The translations under genes were made by a program, and so were the position numbers. The notes below the pieces were generated by a model. It was not told the origin of the DNA. It did not search any database and saw nothing but the letters and a program-made list of their open reading frames with translations. From Alteriqipengyuania abyssalis (GTDB taxonomy: Bacteria; Pseudomonadota; Alphaproteobacteria; Sphingomonadales; Sphingomonadaceae), in assembly GCF_019857185.1 (NCBI RefSeq), contig NZ_JAHWXP010000001.1, forward strand, positions 806,001-870,000: a stretch of DNA of 64,000 bases, given 5' to 3'. Within the stretch, counting starts at the first letter, position 1; each line of letters opens with the position of its first letter. Shown here piece by piece: positions 1-8,997 of the stretch.

Positions 1-2
1 CG

Positions 3-425
3 GGCAATTTCGACCGCGAGGACCCGATGGTGAAGATGATCAGCCGCCGGATCGACGATTGCCTGGGCCTGCCCGGCAAGTTCGGCGAGACGATGCAGGG
101 CCAGCGCTATCTGCCGGGCCAGCAGTTCAAGAATCACCACGACTACTTCTATCCGGGCGAGGAGTACTGGAAGCAGGAGAGCAAGAATGGCGGCCAACGC
201 AGCTGGACCGCGATGATGTTTCTCAACACGCTGAAGGGCAGCGGCGCGACCGCCTTTCCCAATTGCGGTATTCAGATCGAGCCCAAGGCCGGCGTCCTGC
301 TGATCTGGAACAATGCTAACCCGGACGGCACCCCGAACGAGGATACGCTGCACGCCGGCACGCCGGTCGCCTCGAGCGCGAAATACGTCATCACCCGGTG
401 GTATCGCACCCGCAAGTGGGGTTGA
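3..425 (+). CDS. 2OG-Fe(II) oxygenase, prolyl 4-hydroxylase-like (3' part)
   Basis: The reading frame is open from the window edge (base 3), so the true start lies outside. The visible 140 residues are the C-terminal double-stranded beta-helix core of a 2-oxoglutarate/Fe(II)-dependent dioxygenase of the prolyl 4-hydroxylase alpha-subunit type. The His-x-Asp-type iron ligands fall in NHHDYF, the distal His in TLHAGTPV, and the 2OG-binding basic residue in KYVITRWYR near the end. Such bacterial enzymes hydroxylate a protein or peptide side chain; the substrate cannot be read from sequence. It converges on lysK, with 6 bases between the stops. Confidence 0.8.
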   Translation, partial: GNFDREDPMVKMISRRIDDCLGLPGKFGETMQGQRYLPGQQFKNHHDYFYPGEEYWKQESKNGGQRSWTAMMFLNTLKGSGATAFPNCGIQIEPKAGVLLIWNNANPDGTPNEDTLHAGTPVASSAKYVITRWYRTRKWG

Positions 426-431
426 GCCGGC

Positions 432-2078
432 CTAGCCTGCGGTGTTGGCCGCAGCCAGCGCCTCCGCAATCAGCTTGCGGGTATTCTCGACCCCGTAAAG
501 CGCGATGAAGCTGCCCATACGCGGCCCCTGTTCGGAGCCCAGCAGAGTCTCGTACAGCGCCCTGAACCAGTCGCGCAGATTGTCGAACCCGAACTCCTCG
601 CGCTTGCCGGTTTCGTAAACGATCGTCTGCAGGTCTTCCGCGCTCGTATCCGCAGGCACCTGCGACAATTCGCCGTCGAGCGCGGCCAGTGCGGAGGCTT
701 CGTTGGGCGTGGGCGCCCGGCGGTTGAGCGTCGGGGCGACAAAGTCGCGGTTATAGGCGAGCGCGGTGGTCACCAGCCCGTCCAGCTCCGGATGCTTCGC
801 CGGATCGGGATCCTCGATATAGTTGCCGAGGTAGGACCACACCTGTTCGCGCGTTGCGGTTGCCCCCATCACGCCGACCAGGTTGAGCAGCAGGCCATAG
901 GTCACCGGCAGGCTGTCGCCCGCACCCGGTGCTTCCTCCGCCTCATACCCGCCATTGGCGCGAGCCAGGTGCCACACCGGATTGCCGAGCTGCTTGTCGA
1001 GTGCCTGCTCGGGCAGACGCTCGCGAAACTGCCAGTAATCGTCCACCGCGCGCGGGATCACGCCGACATGCAGCTGCTTTGCGCTCTTGGGATTGGGGAA
1101 GATGTAGAAGCCGAGCGATTCCTCGCTGCCATAGGTCAGCCATTCCTCGATCGTCAGGCCGTTGCCCTTCGACTTCGAAATCTTCTCGCCCTTCTCGTCG
1201 AGGAACAGCTCGTAGATCAGGCCTTCGGGCTTGCGACCGCCCAGCACCTTGGCGATCTTGCCCGACTGGATGCCGGTATCGGTCAGGTCCTTGCCGTACA
1301 TTTCATAATCGACGCCCAGCGCCACCCAGCGCATGGCGAAGTCGACCTTCCATTGCAGCTTGGCCTGCCCGCCCAGCGCGGACTGTTCAACGACCGTGCC
1401 ATCCTCGTCGGTGAAGCGGATCGTGCCCGCTTCGGCATCGATTACCTCGACCGGAACCTGCAGCACGCGGCCCGTCACCGGGCTGATCGGCATGATCGGC
1501 GAATAGGTCGCCGCACGCTCCGCCCGCAGGGTCGGCAGCATAATGTCGAGGATCGCCTGGTTGTGCGCCAGCACCTTCTTGAGCGCTTCGTCGAACACGC
1601 CGGTATCGTACTGGGTGTGGCTGGCGATGAATTCGTAATCGAACCCGAACCGGTCGAGGAATTCGCGCAGCTTCGCGTTATTGTGCGCGGCAAAGCTGTC
1701 GTGATCGGTGCCGAAGGGGTTGGGAATGCGGCTCAGCGGCTTGTGCAGATTGTCCTGCAGCAGCTGCGCATTGGGCACGTTGTCGGGCACCTTGCGCAGG
1801 CCATCCATATCGTCGCTGAACGCAACGAGGCGCGTCTTGCCGTCTTTCGGCTTCGCGCCGATCAGCGCCTCGAACGCGCGGCGCACCAGCGTGGTCCGCA
1901 GCACTTCCTGAAACGTGCCGATATGCGGCAGGCCCGAGGGACCGTAGCCGGTCTCGAACAGCACCGGCTCGCCGCCGGGCTTCGTTCCATCGGGATAGCG
2001 TTTGAGCAGACGCTGCGCCTCCTGGAACGGCCAGGCCTTGGACACGCGGGCGGCTTCGATCAGATCTTGCATGCTCAT
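432..2078 (-). CDS. lysK: Lysine--tRNA ligase, class I
   Basis: Charges tRNA-Lys in the cytoplasm. This is the class I (archaeal-like) LysRS that many alphaproteobacteria carry in place of the class II enzyme. Signatures are the HIGH-type motif in SGLPHIGTF (about residues 49-56), the KMSKS-type loop KISKS (about 299-303), and the Rossmann catalytic domain followed by a helical anticodon-binding C-terminus. The start MSMQDLIEA gives 548 residues, a normal size. The frame stays open further upstream (ATG at 2108 and 2234), but the longest version would run into the neighbouring VOC gene, so the short start is preferred; no strong ribosome site decides it. Confidence 0.93.
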   Translation of the reverse strand: MSMQDLIEAARVSKAWPFQEAQRLLKRYPDGTKPGGEPVLFETGYGPSGLPHIGTFQEVLRTTLVRRAFEALIGAKPKDGKTRLVAFSDDMDGLRKVPDNVPNAQLLQDNLHKPLSRIPNPFGTDHDSFAAHNNAKLREFLDRFGFDYEFIASHTQYDTGVFDEALKKVLAHNQAILDIMLPTLRAERAATYSPIMPISPVTGRVLQVPVEVIDAEAGTIRFTDEDGTVVEQSALGGQAKLQWKVDFAMRWVALGVDYEMYGKDLTDTGIQSGKIAKVLGGRKPEGLIYELFLDEKGEKISKSKGNGLTIEEWLTYGSEESLGFYIFPNPKSAKQLHVGVIPRAVDDYWQFRERLPEQALDKQLGNPVWHLARANGGYEAEEAPGAGDSLPVTYGLLLNLVGVMGATATREQVWSYLGNYIEDPDPAKHPELDGLVTTALAYNRDFVAPTLNRRAPTPNEASALAALDGELSQVPADTSAEDLQTIVYETGKREEFGFDNLRDWFRALYETLLGSEQGPRMGSFIALYGVENTRKLIAEALAAANTAG

Positions 2079-2154
2079 GGCAGCAGCCTGTTGCGCAGGC
2101 TCCCCCATGTTGCAAGCGCGAATGGCCGGAGCGGCGGCGCCCCGGCCCTTCGCA

Positions 2155-2526
2155 TCAGTCGTAATTGACCACTTCGAACTCGATCCCGTCCCAGTCGAAG
2201 AAGTAGAACCGGCGGCCGGGTTCGTAATCGGCATGGTTGAAGGGTTCGAGCCCGTGGCGCTTGACCACTTCCTCCGCCGCGTCGAGGTCGTCGACCACGA
2301 AGGCGATGTGGTTGAGCGGATGGCCCTTGGCGAAATTGCCGGTCACGTGCTCACCGGTGTAAAGCGCCACATAATCGACCTCGCCCCCGACATGGATCGT
2401 GTGGCCATTGTTGAGCGATGGCCCCTCCCACCGTTTGTGCCAGCCGAGCAGATCGACCAGCAGCGCGGTGCTGCGTTCAAGATCCGTGACGGAAATATTG
2501 GCGTGTTCGAGATAACCTCTGGGCAT
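2155..2526 (-). CDS. VOC (glyoxalase/dioxygenase-fold) family protein, SoxR-linked
   Basis: A 123-residue protein of the vicinal oxygen chelate fold, a single beta-alpha-beta-beta-beta pair. It opens with YLEHANISVTDLERS and carries the typical late motif RRFYFFDWDGIEFEVV; likely metal ligands are the early His, the His of NHIAFVVDD and the Glu near the C-terminus. The start is fixed by a strong ribosome site (AAGGAGA, 8 bases upstream). Divergently transcribed from soxR with a SoxR box in its promoter, so it is probably a redox-stress gene handling a thiol adduct, an electrophile or an antibiotic. The substrate is unknown. Confidence 0.85.
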   Translation of the reverse strand: MPRGYLEHANISVTDLERSTALLVDLLGWHKRWEGPSLNNGHTIHVGGEVDYVALYTGEHVTGNFAKGHPLNHIAFVVDDLDAAEEVVKRHGLEPFNHADYEPGRRFYFFDWDGIEFEVVNYD

Positions 2527-2582
2527 CGCTGTTCTCCTTGATTGAGCGAGGCCGGATCGGCCCCGCGATTGCGATGCACGCA

Positions 2583-2613
2583 TCAATGCAACCTCAACCT
2601 CACTTGAGGTCAA
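2583..2613 (-). promoter_or_regulatory. SoxR box inside a MerR-type promoter for the VOC gene
   Basis: CCTCAACCTCACTTGAGG at 2592-2609 matches the Escherichia coli SoxR operator consensus at 15 of 18 positions, including both outer arms. On the minus strand TTGACC (2613-2608) and CATTGA (2588-2583) could serve as -35 and -10 with a 19-bp spacer. That overlong spacer is the hallmark of promoters activated by MerR-family regulators. The site lies between the soxR start and the VOC start, so SoxR probably activates the VOC gene and may limit its own expression. Confidence 0.8.
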
Positions 2614-2640
2614 GCATCAATATGCCTATCGTCGTGATCG

Positions 2641-3081
2641 ATGAAAGGGAACGATCTCCTGCCTATCGGCGAACTGGCCCGTCGCACCGGGCTCAGCGTG
2701 TCGGCCATCCGCTATTACGAGAGCAAGGGACTGATCGAACCGCACCGCACCGGCGGCAACCAGCGGCGCTTCCTGCGGTCCGACATTCGCCGGCTCAGCT
2801 TCATCCTGATCGCGCAGCGGCTGGGCCTGTCGCTGGGTGAGATCGAGGCGCAGTTCGCCCGCCTGCCCCACGGGCGCACGCCCAATGCGCGCGACTGGAG
2901 CGCGATTAGCCGCGCGATCCGCGACCAGCTCGATGCGCGAATCGCAGAGCTGGAGCGCGCACGGCAAAACCTTGACGGCTGCATCGGCTGCGGCTGTCTG
3001 AGCCTGAAGCGCTGCGCGCTCTACAACCCGCAAGACAGGCTTGCGGAAGAAGGCCCCGGGCCGAGGACGGTGCTCGGCTAG
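2641..3081 (+). CDS. soxR: Redox-sensitive transcriptional activator SoxR
   Basis: MerR-family regulator of 146 residues. The N-terminal winged helix-turn-helix (about 7-75, LPIGELARRTGLSVSAIRYY) is followed by a dimerisation helix and the [2Fe-2S] motif C-x2-C-x-C-x5-C (Cys114, 117, 119, 125, in CIGCGCLSLKRC). Oxidation of the cluster by superoxide or redox-cycling compounds converts the DNA-bound dimer to an activator. In non-enteric bacteria SoxR usually controls a few local genes rather than soxS, which fits the divergent VOC gene with a SoxR box. The stop overlaps that of the convergent S41 peptidase. Confidence 0.96.
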   Translation: MKGNDLLPIGELARRTGLSVSAIRYYESKGLIEPHRTGGNQRRFLRSDIRRLSFILIAQRLGLSLGEIEAQFARLPHGRTPNARDWSAISRAIRDQLDARIAELERARQNLDGCIGCGCLSLKRCALYNPQDRLAEEGPGPRTVLG

Positions 3082-4559
3082 TCTGCCGGGGTGCGCCGCC
3101 GCGCCATCGCCGCGACCTGTTCGACCGCGCGCCAGTGACCTGCAACCGGGTCGTCCGCCGGATAAATGTCGAGCGCAACGTCCGGCGCGATCCCGCTTTC
3201 TTCGAACACATTCCCGGCCTCATCCGCAAAGGTCTCGTTCGACAGCTCCAACAGCCAGCCATTGGGCAGTGGCTTGGCCAGCGGGGTGGAGAACGCACCG
3301 CGCGTCGTCCCGCCCACCTGGGTGACATTGGGCAGCTGGCGGAAGGCAAGCGTGGCGAGCTCGCCGCCGCTGACCGTCACATCGCTCGTCATCAGATAGA
3401 CCGGCCCGGTGAAGCGCAGGCCATCGGCGGGCGCGATGCGGTTGGGAAACGGCGCAAGGCCCGATCCGCGAGCCTGCGTCGTAAAGCCGGTGAACGCGCT
3501 GTCGGTAAAACGGCTCGGGAGAGCCTTCGCCACGCGGTCCCACCCGCCTCGATTGTTCGACAGGTCGATGATGACCGCGTCGGCATCCTGAAAAGCGCCC
3601 AGCGCCTCGTCCAGGACGCGATTCAGCTCGGCCATTTCCGCCGCAGCCCATGCATCGCTGGAGAAATCCTCGCCGGGGGTAAAGCCGCCCATGACGAACA
3701 CCTGCAGATAGCCGATCCGCACTCCGTCCGGGCCATCGATCAGGCCCCACAGGATACGGTCCTGCCCCTCATGATGCGCGCTGTCGCCAAGTTTTGCCTT
3801 GGCCTGATCGATCAGTCCGCCCAGCCATGCGCCCTCGCCGCCCTGGCTCGCGCGGATCATCGGCAGAGTCGAGCCCTGCCCGTCCTGCACCCGCCGCCGC
3901 TCGCCATCGATCGTACCGATCAGCTTGGTATGGCTGTCGGAGAGACCCTCCATATAGGCCGCCAGAGCATCCCACAGCCCGGCCTCGCTCATGTCGTCGG
4001 AGATCAGAGCGCGAAGCCGCGCGGCGCGCTCTTCATGGCCGGGCGGGCGACGATCGAAGAAGGCGTAGTGCTGCGCGAAGGCGTTGAGAAACTCGTCGGC
4101 GATGGCCTGCGGCGATGTATCGGGCGCATCGGTGCACCGTGCCGGCAGGCGGTCGAGCCGGTCGAACACGACATTGGTATCGCCCTCCAGCAGCTGAAAG
4201 ATCGCGGCGCGATTTCCGGGCAGCATCCGGAAGAAGCGATATTCGATCGAGTCCATCGTACTCTGACCGCCGTTCTCGCCGGGCGGGGTGTAGCACTGGA
4301 CGCCATCCTGATACCGCGTGACGCCGGTCTCATCGATCGCGAGAATCCAGCCATAGCCGCGCGATTTCCACACGCCTCTGGCCGCAGGCTCTGTCTTTCC
4401 CGATGAATCGACAATGCGCTTGAGCGGCGCGGCTTCCAGCCACGGCTGCGATTGAGAAGTCTGGGCCGGTTGGGCATTCAGGCCGCATGGAGCGACCAGC
4501 GCGGCGAGCATCGCTGCGGCGGCCCATCGCGGCCTGCGAACGAGAGCTTGAGAGGTCAT
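3078..4559 (-). CDS. S41-family (tricorn/CtpA-like) peptidase, exported
   Basis: A 493-residue protein with a signal peptide of Arg/Ala/Leu character ending around GLNAQ (residues 1-29); the start MTSQALV is chosen because it puts the basic n-region at the front. The C-terminal half is the S41 peptidase domain, with the conserved strand VIIDLSNNRGGWD and the nucleophile region VTVSGGELATLAF. A Lys in the CtpA position after the Ser is not evident (GGTTRGAFS), so it looks closer to the tricorn-type/retinoid-binding-like S41 subgroup than to CtpA. Probably a periplasmic protease; the substrate is unknown. Confidence 0.82.
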   Translation of the reverse strand: MTSQALVRRPRWAAAAMLAALVAPCGLNAQPAQTSQSQPWLEAAPLKRIVDSSGKTEPAARGVWKSRGYGWILAIDETGVTRYQDGVQCYTPPGENGGQSTMDSIEYRFFRMLPGNRAAIFQLLEGDTNVVFDRLDRLPARCTDAPDTSPQAIADEFLNAFAQHYAFFDRRPPGHEERAARLRALISDDMSEAGLWDALAAYMEGLSDSHTKLIGTIDGERRRVQDGQGSTLPMIRASQGGEGAWLGGLIDQAKAKLGDSAHHEGQDRILWGLIDGPDGVRIGYLQVFVMGGFTPGEDFSSDAWAAAEMAELNRVLDEALGAFQDADAVIIDLSNNRGGWDRVAKALPSRFTDSAFTGFTTQARGSGLAPFPNRIAPADGLRFTGPVYLMTSDVTVSGGELATLAFRQLPNVTQVGGTTRGAFSTPLAKPLPNGWLLELSNETFADEAGNVFEESGIAPDVALDIYPADDPVAGHWRAVEQVAAMARRRTPAD

Positions 4560-4610
4560 GAGACCCATTGATAAATCGCCCGCCATGGCGATCAAGCGGC
4601 CGCGATGTCG

Positions 4611-5138
4611 TTAGTCGAGCGGGCCCAGCGACGGGTCGAGATCACGCGGTCGCTTGAAATGGACCAGCTTGGCGTTCTGCGCGCCCAGCTCGCTCCAGTC
4701 GTCGATCGGCAGTTCGAGCACGGCGAAGGACGCGGTTGGGAACTTGACCATCGCCTCGCGGAAATCGGGCGTCTCGTTCTCTTGCGAGACCAGCGCCAGC
4801 ACCAGATCCTGCAAACCGGGATTATGCGCCGCGATCAGCACCGCGTCGGCATCGCCCGCCTTGTGCTTGATCACTTCGAGGTGAGTCTCCGGCCCGGCGA
4901 GATAAAGCCGCTGGTCGAAGGTCGGCTTTACACCGATCGCGGCCTCTTCCAGCGTCAGGCGGACGCGTTCCGCCGGGCTGGCGAGAATCATATCCCACGC
5001 GGGCTCCTGCCGCCGGATATGGCGGCCCATGATTCGCGCACCTTCGCGCCCACGCTCGTTCACGCTGCGGTCGAAATCGCGCGTGCTGCTGTCGTCCCAG
5101 TCGGACTTCGCATGCCTGAACAGGCCGAGATATTTCAC
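4611..5138 (-). CDS. SixA-like histidine phosphatase family protein
   Basis: A 175-residue branch-2 histidine phosphatase with the phospho-acceptor motif LFRHAKSDW at residues 6-14 and a second catalytic His in VLIAAHNPGLQDL. Size and motifs match the SixA phosphohistidine phosphatase group, which removes phosphate from His on signalling or PTS proteins; the actual target is not visible. Translation starts with GTG, preceded by GAGG about 9 bases upstream. The nearest upstream ATG is in another frame and stops at once. It follows the DinG-like helicase in the same orientation. Confidence 0.85.
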   Translation of the reverse strand: MKYLGLFRHAKSDWDDSSTRDFDRSVNERGREGARIMGRHIRRQEPAWDMILASPAERVRLTLEEAAIGVKPTFDQRLYLAGPETHLEVIKHKAGDADAVLIAAHNPGLQDLVLALVSQENETPDFREAMVKFPTASFAVLELPIDDWSELGAQNAKLVHFKRPRDLDPSLGPLD

Positions 5139-5165
5139 GTGATCCGCCTCATGAGCGCTGCATCC

Positions 5166-7937
5166 TCAGCCCGTCGTCGTGTCTTCACGCGCGGGCAGGG
5201 TTCCTCCCTGCCTTGCCGGTGGCCCCGCTGCAAGGCGCGATACGGCTTCGTCCAGCGTGACGCGGTGAATCGGCGTGCCAGTGGGGAAGGCGCTGAGCAG
5301 ACGGCTGGGGAACGCGGGCGAGAGCACAACGAAGTGCCCGCTGTCTTCACGCGAGCGAATCAGCCGCCCGAAGGCCTGCGCCAGCCGCGCGCGGATGATC
5401 CGGTCGTCATAGGCACTGCCGCCGCCCGCCTCGTCCGCAAAGGCGGCGCGGCGGGCGCGGTGCAGAATGGTCGGGCGCGGCCAGGGCACGGCTTCCAGCA
5501 CCACGCTGCGCAAGCTGTCGCCCGGCACGTCGATCCCGTCGCGCAGGGCATCCGTGCCGAGCAGGCTGGCGCGCGGATCGTCGCCGAAAATATCGGTAAG
5601 CGTGCCGGTGTCGATCGGGTCGACGTGCTGCGCGTAAAGCGGCAGGTTGCCGCGCGCGAGCCGGTCCGCAATCCGCGCATGGACCGCGCGCAACCGCTTG
5701 ATCGCGGTAAACAGGCCCAGGGTTCCGCCGCCCGCCGCCTCGATCAGGCGGGCATAGCCTCCGGCAAGGCCGGCAATATCGCCGCGCTTGATGTCGGTGA
5801 CGATCAGCACCTCTGCCTTGCTCGCGTAATCGAACGGGCTTGGCTGGCTGGCCAGCTGCGGGGTCAGGCCGATATGCTCCGCCCCGCTCGATGCGATCGC
5901 GCGGGCCCAGTCGGGCTCACCCTCGGGGCCGCGGTCGGCCAGAGTCGCGCTGGTCAGCATCACGCCATGCGCTGGCTCGAGCACGATCTTGGCGAAGGGT
6001 TTCATCGGATCGAGCCAGCGGCGATGCAGGCCGATGTCGTATTCGCGCGCCTCGAACCGGTCGACCGCCAGCCAGTCGACGAAATCGGGGTCGGTCGGCC
6101 CTCCGATCCTGCCGAGCAAGGCCTCCCACGCGGCAATCAGATCGACCCGCCAGGCGAGCGAGTGCCGCGCGCCTTCGATCCGTGCCCGCCCCTGCCCGTC
6201 GAGCCAGTCGGGCGCGTCTTCCAGCACCGCCTCCAGCCGCTGGCCGAGTTTGAGCAGCGGTTTGCGGATATCGGCCAGCGCGCCCTGCGCCTCTTGCGCG
6301 GCATCGACCAGCGGCCCGGGAGGATCGGCGATTTCGGTCTCGATCCCGTAGCCCGCTTCGGAGCCGCCGCTCTCGTCGCGGGCGAACACGGTTGCGCGGA
6401 CCTGCGCGAGCAGTTCTTCGAGCGGGCCCGAGGGTGCCCCCTCGCCGATCCGCCCCAGCCAGCCGTCGGCGGGCAACGCCTGCGCCGCCTCGATCGCGTC
6501 TTCCACCGCCTCGCCGCCAGCATCGTCGTAGGATGCGATGTCGGCCAGCCGCGCGGCAAGCCCGCGTCTGCGCCCGCGCGTGTTGCGTTCCGGGCCGATG
6601 ATCCACCTGCGCAGCTCGATCGCTTCCTGCCCGCTCAGCGCGGCGGCGAAGGTGCTGTCGGCGGCATCGAACACGTGATGGCCTTCGTCGAAGATCATCC
6701 GCGTCGGCGGCTGGCCATGATGGCGCCCGCGCGCGGCATTGATCATCACCAGCGCGTGGTTGGCGATCACGAGGTCCGCCTGAGCACTCGTCCGCGCGGC
6801 GCGTTCGATGAAGCACTTTCGGTAATGCGGGCACCCGGCATAGACGCACTCGCCCCGCTGGTCGGTCAGCGCGGTGATCCCGCGCCGGGGGAACAGCGTG
6901 CCCAGCCAGCCGGGCAGATCGCCGCCGATCATGTCGCCATCGCGCGAATACTGCGCCCAGCGTGCGACCAGCTGCGCCAGCACCGCGCCGCGCCCGGCAA
7001 ACCCGCCCTGCATCGCGTCTTCGAGGTTGAGCAGGCACAGGTAATTCTCCCGCCCCTTGCGCACCACGACCGGCGCGCTGCCATCGGCGCGCTTTTCGGG
7101 CCACGCGCGGCGGCTCTCGCGCCGCAGCTGGCGCTGGAGGTTCTTGGTATAGGTGCTGACCCAGAGCGTGCCCTGCGACCGCTCCGCCCACACGCTTGCA
7201 GGCGAGAGATAGCCCAGAGTCTTGCCGATCCCGGTGCCCGCCTGTGCCAGCAGCAGATGCGGCTTGCCCCGCCCCTCACGGGGGGCGAAGATGCGGGCGA
7301 CATCGCCTGAATAGGCGCGCTGCCCCTCGCGCTTCTCCGCGCCTTCGCCGGTCAGCCGGGCAAGCTGAGCCTGCACCTCTTCCTCGCCGATCGAGACCTG
7401 CGCGGGTTGCGGACGCTCCGGCGCATCCTCCCATTCGGGCAGGGTCGCGAACAGCCAGCGCTCGGCCCATTCGGGTCGCTCCACGAACGAGGCGAGCACC
7501 TGCGCCCACGGCCAGCGCGCACGGGCGAGCGATTGCAGCGTGCTCCATGCGCCGTGTCGCTCCGCCCAGTCATCGCGCCCGCACACCGCCAGCATCGCGG
7601 CGAGCGCGCGCTGGAGGAAGGCAGGCGTTGCGCCCTCGTCCTCAGGCGGGTCGATCCCCAGCGTGGCAGCCAGCCCTTTGGGCGTGGGGACGCAGAACCG
7701 CGCGGGGTGGAGGAAGGCGTACAGCTCCAGCAGGTCGAGCCCGGAGAGATCGGGATAGCCCAGCCGCGCGGCCACCAGCGGCGCGTTGAGCAGCAGCACC
7801 GGCGTATCGGCGCAGGCATTGATCGCCTGCCCCTTGCCGATCTCTTGCGTGGTGCCATCGGGCGCGGCCAGCCACAGCCCGGCATGGCTGGCGTGGAGCG
7901 CGGGCAGAGCAGGCGGTTCGGGGGTCGGCGCGGCCAT
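5166..7937 (-). CDS. ATP-dependent DNA helicase, DinG/XPD family
   Basis: Superfamily 2 helicase of 923 residues. Walker A is GTGIGKT (about 234-240), the DEAH box is DEGH (about 417-420), and a helicase C-terminal domain ends with FGRLIRSREDSGHF (motif VI). Four Cys at about 301, 364, 369 and 375 sit between motifs I and II, the place of the 4Fe-4S cluster in XPD/DinG enzymes. The first 200 residues lack exonuclease motifs, as in the alphaproteobacterial subgroup. Likely unwinds 5'-tailed or R-loop DNA during repair or replication conflict. Confidence 0.9.
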   Translation of the reverse strand: MAAPTPEPPALPALHASHAGLWLAAPDGTTQEIGKGQAINACADTPVLLLNAPLVAARLGYPDLSGLDLLELYAFLHPARFCVPTPKGLAATLGIDPPEDEGATPAFLQRALAAMLAVCGRDDWAERHGAWSTLQSLARARWPWAQVLASFVERPEWAERWLFATLPEWEDAPERPQPAQVSIGEEEVQAQLARLTGEGAEKREGQRAYSGDVARIFAPREGRGKPHLLLAQAGTGIGKTLGYLSPASVWAERSQGTLWVSTYTKNLQRQLRRESRRAWPEKRADGSAPVVVRKGRENYLCLLNLEDAMQGGFAGRGAVLAQLVARWAQYSRDGDMIGGDLPGWLGTLFPRRGITALTDQRGECVYAGCPHYRKCFIERAARTSAQADLVIANHALVMINAARGRHHGQPPTRMIFDEGHHVFDAADSTFAAALSGQEAIELRRWIIGPERNTRGRRRGLAARLADIASYDDAGGEAVEDAIEAAQALPADGWLGRIGEGAPSGPLEELLAQVRATVFARDESGGSEAGYGIETEIADPPGPLVDAAQEAQGALADIRKPLLKLGQRLEAVLEDAPDWLDGQGRARIEGARHSLAWRVDLIAAWEALLGRIGGPTDPDFVDWLAVDRFEAREYDIGLHRRWLDPMKPFAKIVLEPAHGVMLTSATLADRGPEGEPDWARAIASSGAEHIGLTPQLASQPSPFDYASKAEVLIVTDIKRGDIAGLAGGYARLIEAAGGGTLGLFTAIKRLRAVHARIADRLARGNLPLYAQHVDPIDTGTLTDIFGDDPRASLLGTDALRDGIDVPGDSLRSVVLEAVPWPRPTILHRARRAAFADEAGGGSAYDDRIIRARLAQAFGRLIRSREDSGHFVVLSPAFPSRLLSAFPTGTPIHRVTLDEAVSRLAAGPPARQGGTLPAREDTTTG

Positions 7938-7987
7938 CGCAGTCCAGTTTCGGGTCCGTGGAACGAAAAGTAAACAGCTGCGCGGGC

Positions 7988-8012
7988 GTCATCCCGGCGA
8001 AAACCGGGATCG
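7988..8012. repeat. Short palindromic element (REP-like)
   Basis: ATCCCGG and CCGGGAT form a 7-bp perfect stem around CGAAAA at 7991-8010, preceded by GTC, in the 96-bp spacer between the helicase start and the ubiA stop. The GTCATCCCGGCGAAAACCGG form is typical of small dispersed palindromes in sphingomonads. It may also serve as a weak transcript end for ubiA, but no T-run follows. Confidence 0.5.
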
Positions 8013-8033
8013 TTCGCGGCAAAAGTGCCGAAC

Positions 8034-8957
8034 TCAGGCCCCCGCGTTGCCGACCACGAAGCACGCCGCCGCGAACAGGAACCCTGCCCAGCGGTTCGCG
8101 CGGAAACGGTGCAGCGGGTTGCCCGGGTCTTTCTCGTCCAGCGTCACAACCTGCCAGCCGAGGTGCCATGCAACCGGCAGCAGCGTGAGCCACGCGACCG
8201 GGTCCGCCCGCAACAGCCAGAAGCCGAGCGCCCACAGCGCGACTGCCAGTGCGTAACATGTCGCCACGCCCTGCTTCACCTTGCCCCCCATGCGCAATGC
8301 GCTCGACCGGATGCCGACCAGCGCGTCGTCTTCCTTGTCCTGCACGGCGTAGATCGTGTCGTAGCCGATCGTCCACGCGACGCAGCCCAGATAGACCGCG
8401 ATCGCGACACTCCAGTTGGCGTCGGCCAGAGTCGCCCAGCCGACCAGCAGGCCCCAGTTGAAGGTCAGCCCCAGCCACGCCTGCGGCCACCACGTAATCC
8501 GCTTCATGAAGGGATAGGCGGCGACCAGCAGCAGGCTCGCCAAGGCGATGATCTGCGCCTGCAGCGGAAGCTGCAGCAGCACGATCAGGCCGACGAAGCT
8601 GAGCGCTGCGAGCCATATCCACGCGGTCCGCTTGCTCACCCGGCCGCTGGCGATCGGGCGACTGGCGGTGCGCGCCACCTGCCGGTCCAGCTCGGCATCG
8701 GTGATGTCGTTATAGACGCAGCCCGCGCCGCGCATCGCGATCGAACCGGCGAGAAACCACAGCAGGAGGCCGAACTGCCAGCCGGTGCCGCTCAGCCACA
8801 CGCCGAAGACGCAGGGCCAGAACAGCAGCCACCAGCCGATCGGCCGGTCGAAGCGGGCCAGCTGGGCAAGATCGCGAGGGAGCTGCGGGAGCCGCTCGAT
8901 CAGCCCCCTGTGCTCGCTGTCGGGGACGATCGTTTCGGCGGAGTCGCTGGTGCTCAT
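8034..8957 (-). CDS. ubiA: 4-hydroxybenzoate polyprenyltransferase
   Basis: Integral-membrane UbiA prenyltransferase of 307 residues that attaches the polyprenyl tail to 4-hydroxybenzoate in ubiquinone synthesis. Both Asp-rich motifs are present: NDITDAELDRQVART after the second helix (binds the diphosphate via Mg) and YDTIYAVQDKEDD in the second half. About eight hydrophobic segments are seen. The start MSTSDSAET is chosen because AGGGAG lies 9 bases upstream; the open frame continues upstream into the divergent rsmE promoter. The rsmE start is only 40 bases away on the other strand. Confidence 0.93.
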   Translation of the reverse strand: MSTSDSAETIVPDSEHRGLIERLPQLPRDLAQLARFDRPIGWWLLFWPCVFGVWLSGTGWQFGLLLWFLAGSIAMRGAGCVYNDITDAELDRQVARTASRPIASGRVSKRTAWIWLAALSFVGLIVLLQLPLQAQIIALASLLLVAAYPFMKRITWWPQAWLGLTFNWGLLVGWATLADANWSVAIAVYLGCVAWTIGYDTIYAVQDKEDDALVGIRSSALRMGGKVKQGVATCYALAVALWALGFWLLRADPVAWLTLLPVAWHLGWQVVTLDEKDPGNPLHRFRANRWAGFLFAAACFVVGNAGA

Positions 8958-8997
8958 GGACTTGCTCCCTAGCGCGCCGCGTGGCACCTGCCCAGCC

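Noticed and set aside
4605-7310. A 901-codon open frame antisense to the helicase and phosphatase genes
   Set aside because: It mirrors two genes with clear motifs on the other strand; its product is Arg/Ala/Gly/Gln-rich without recognisable domains. Long antisense frames are expected at this GC content.
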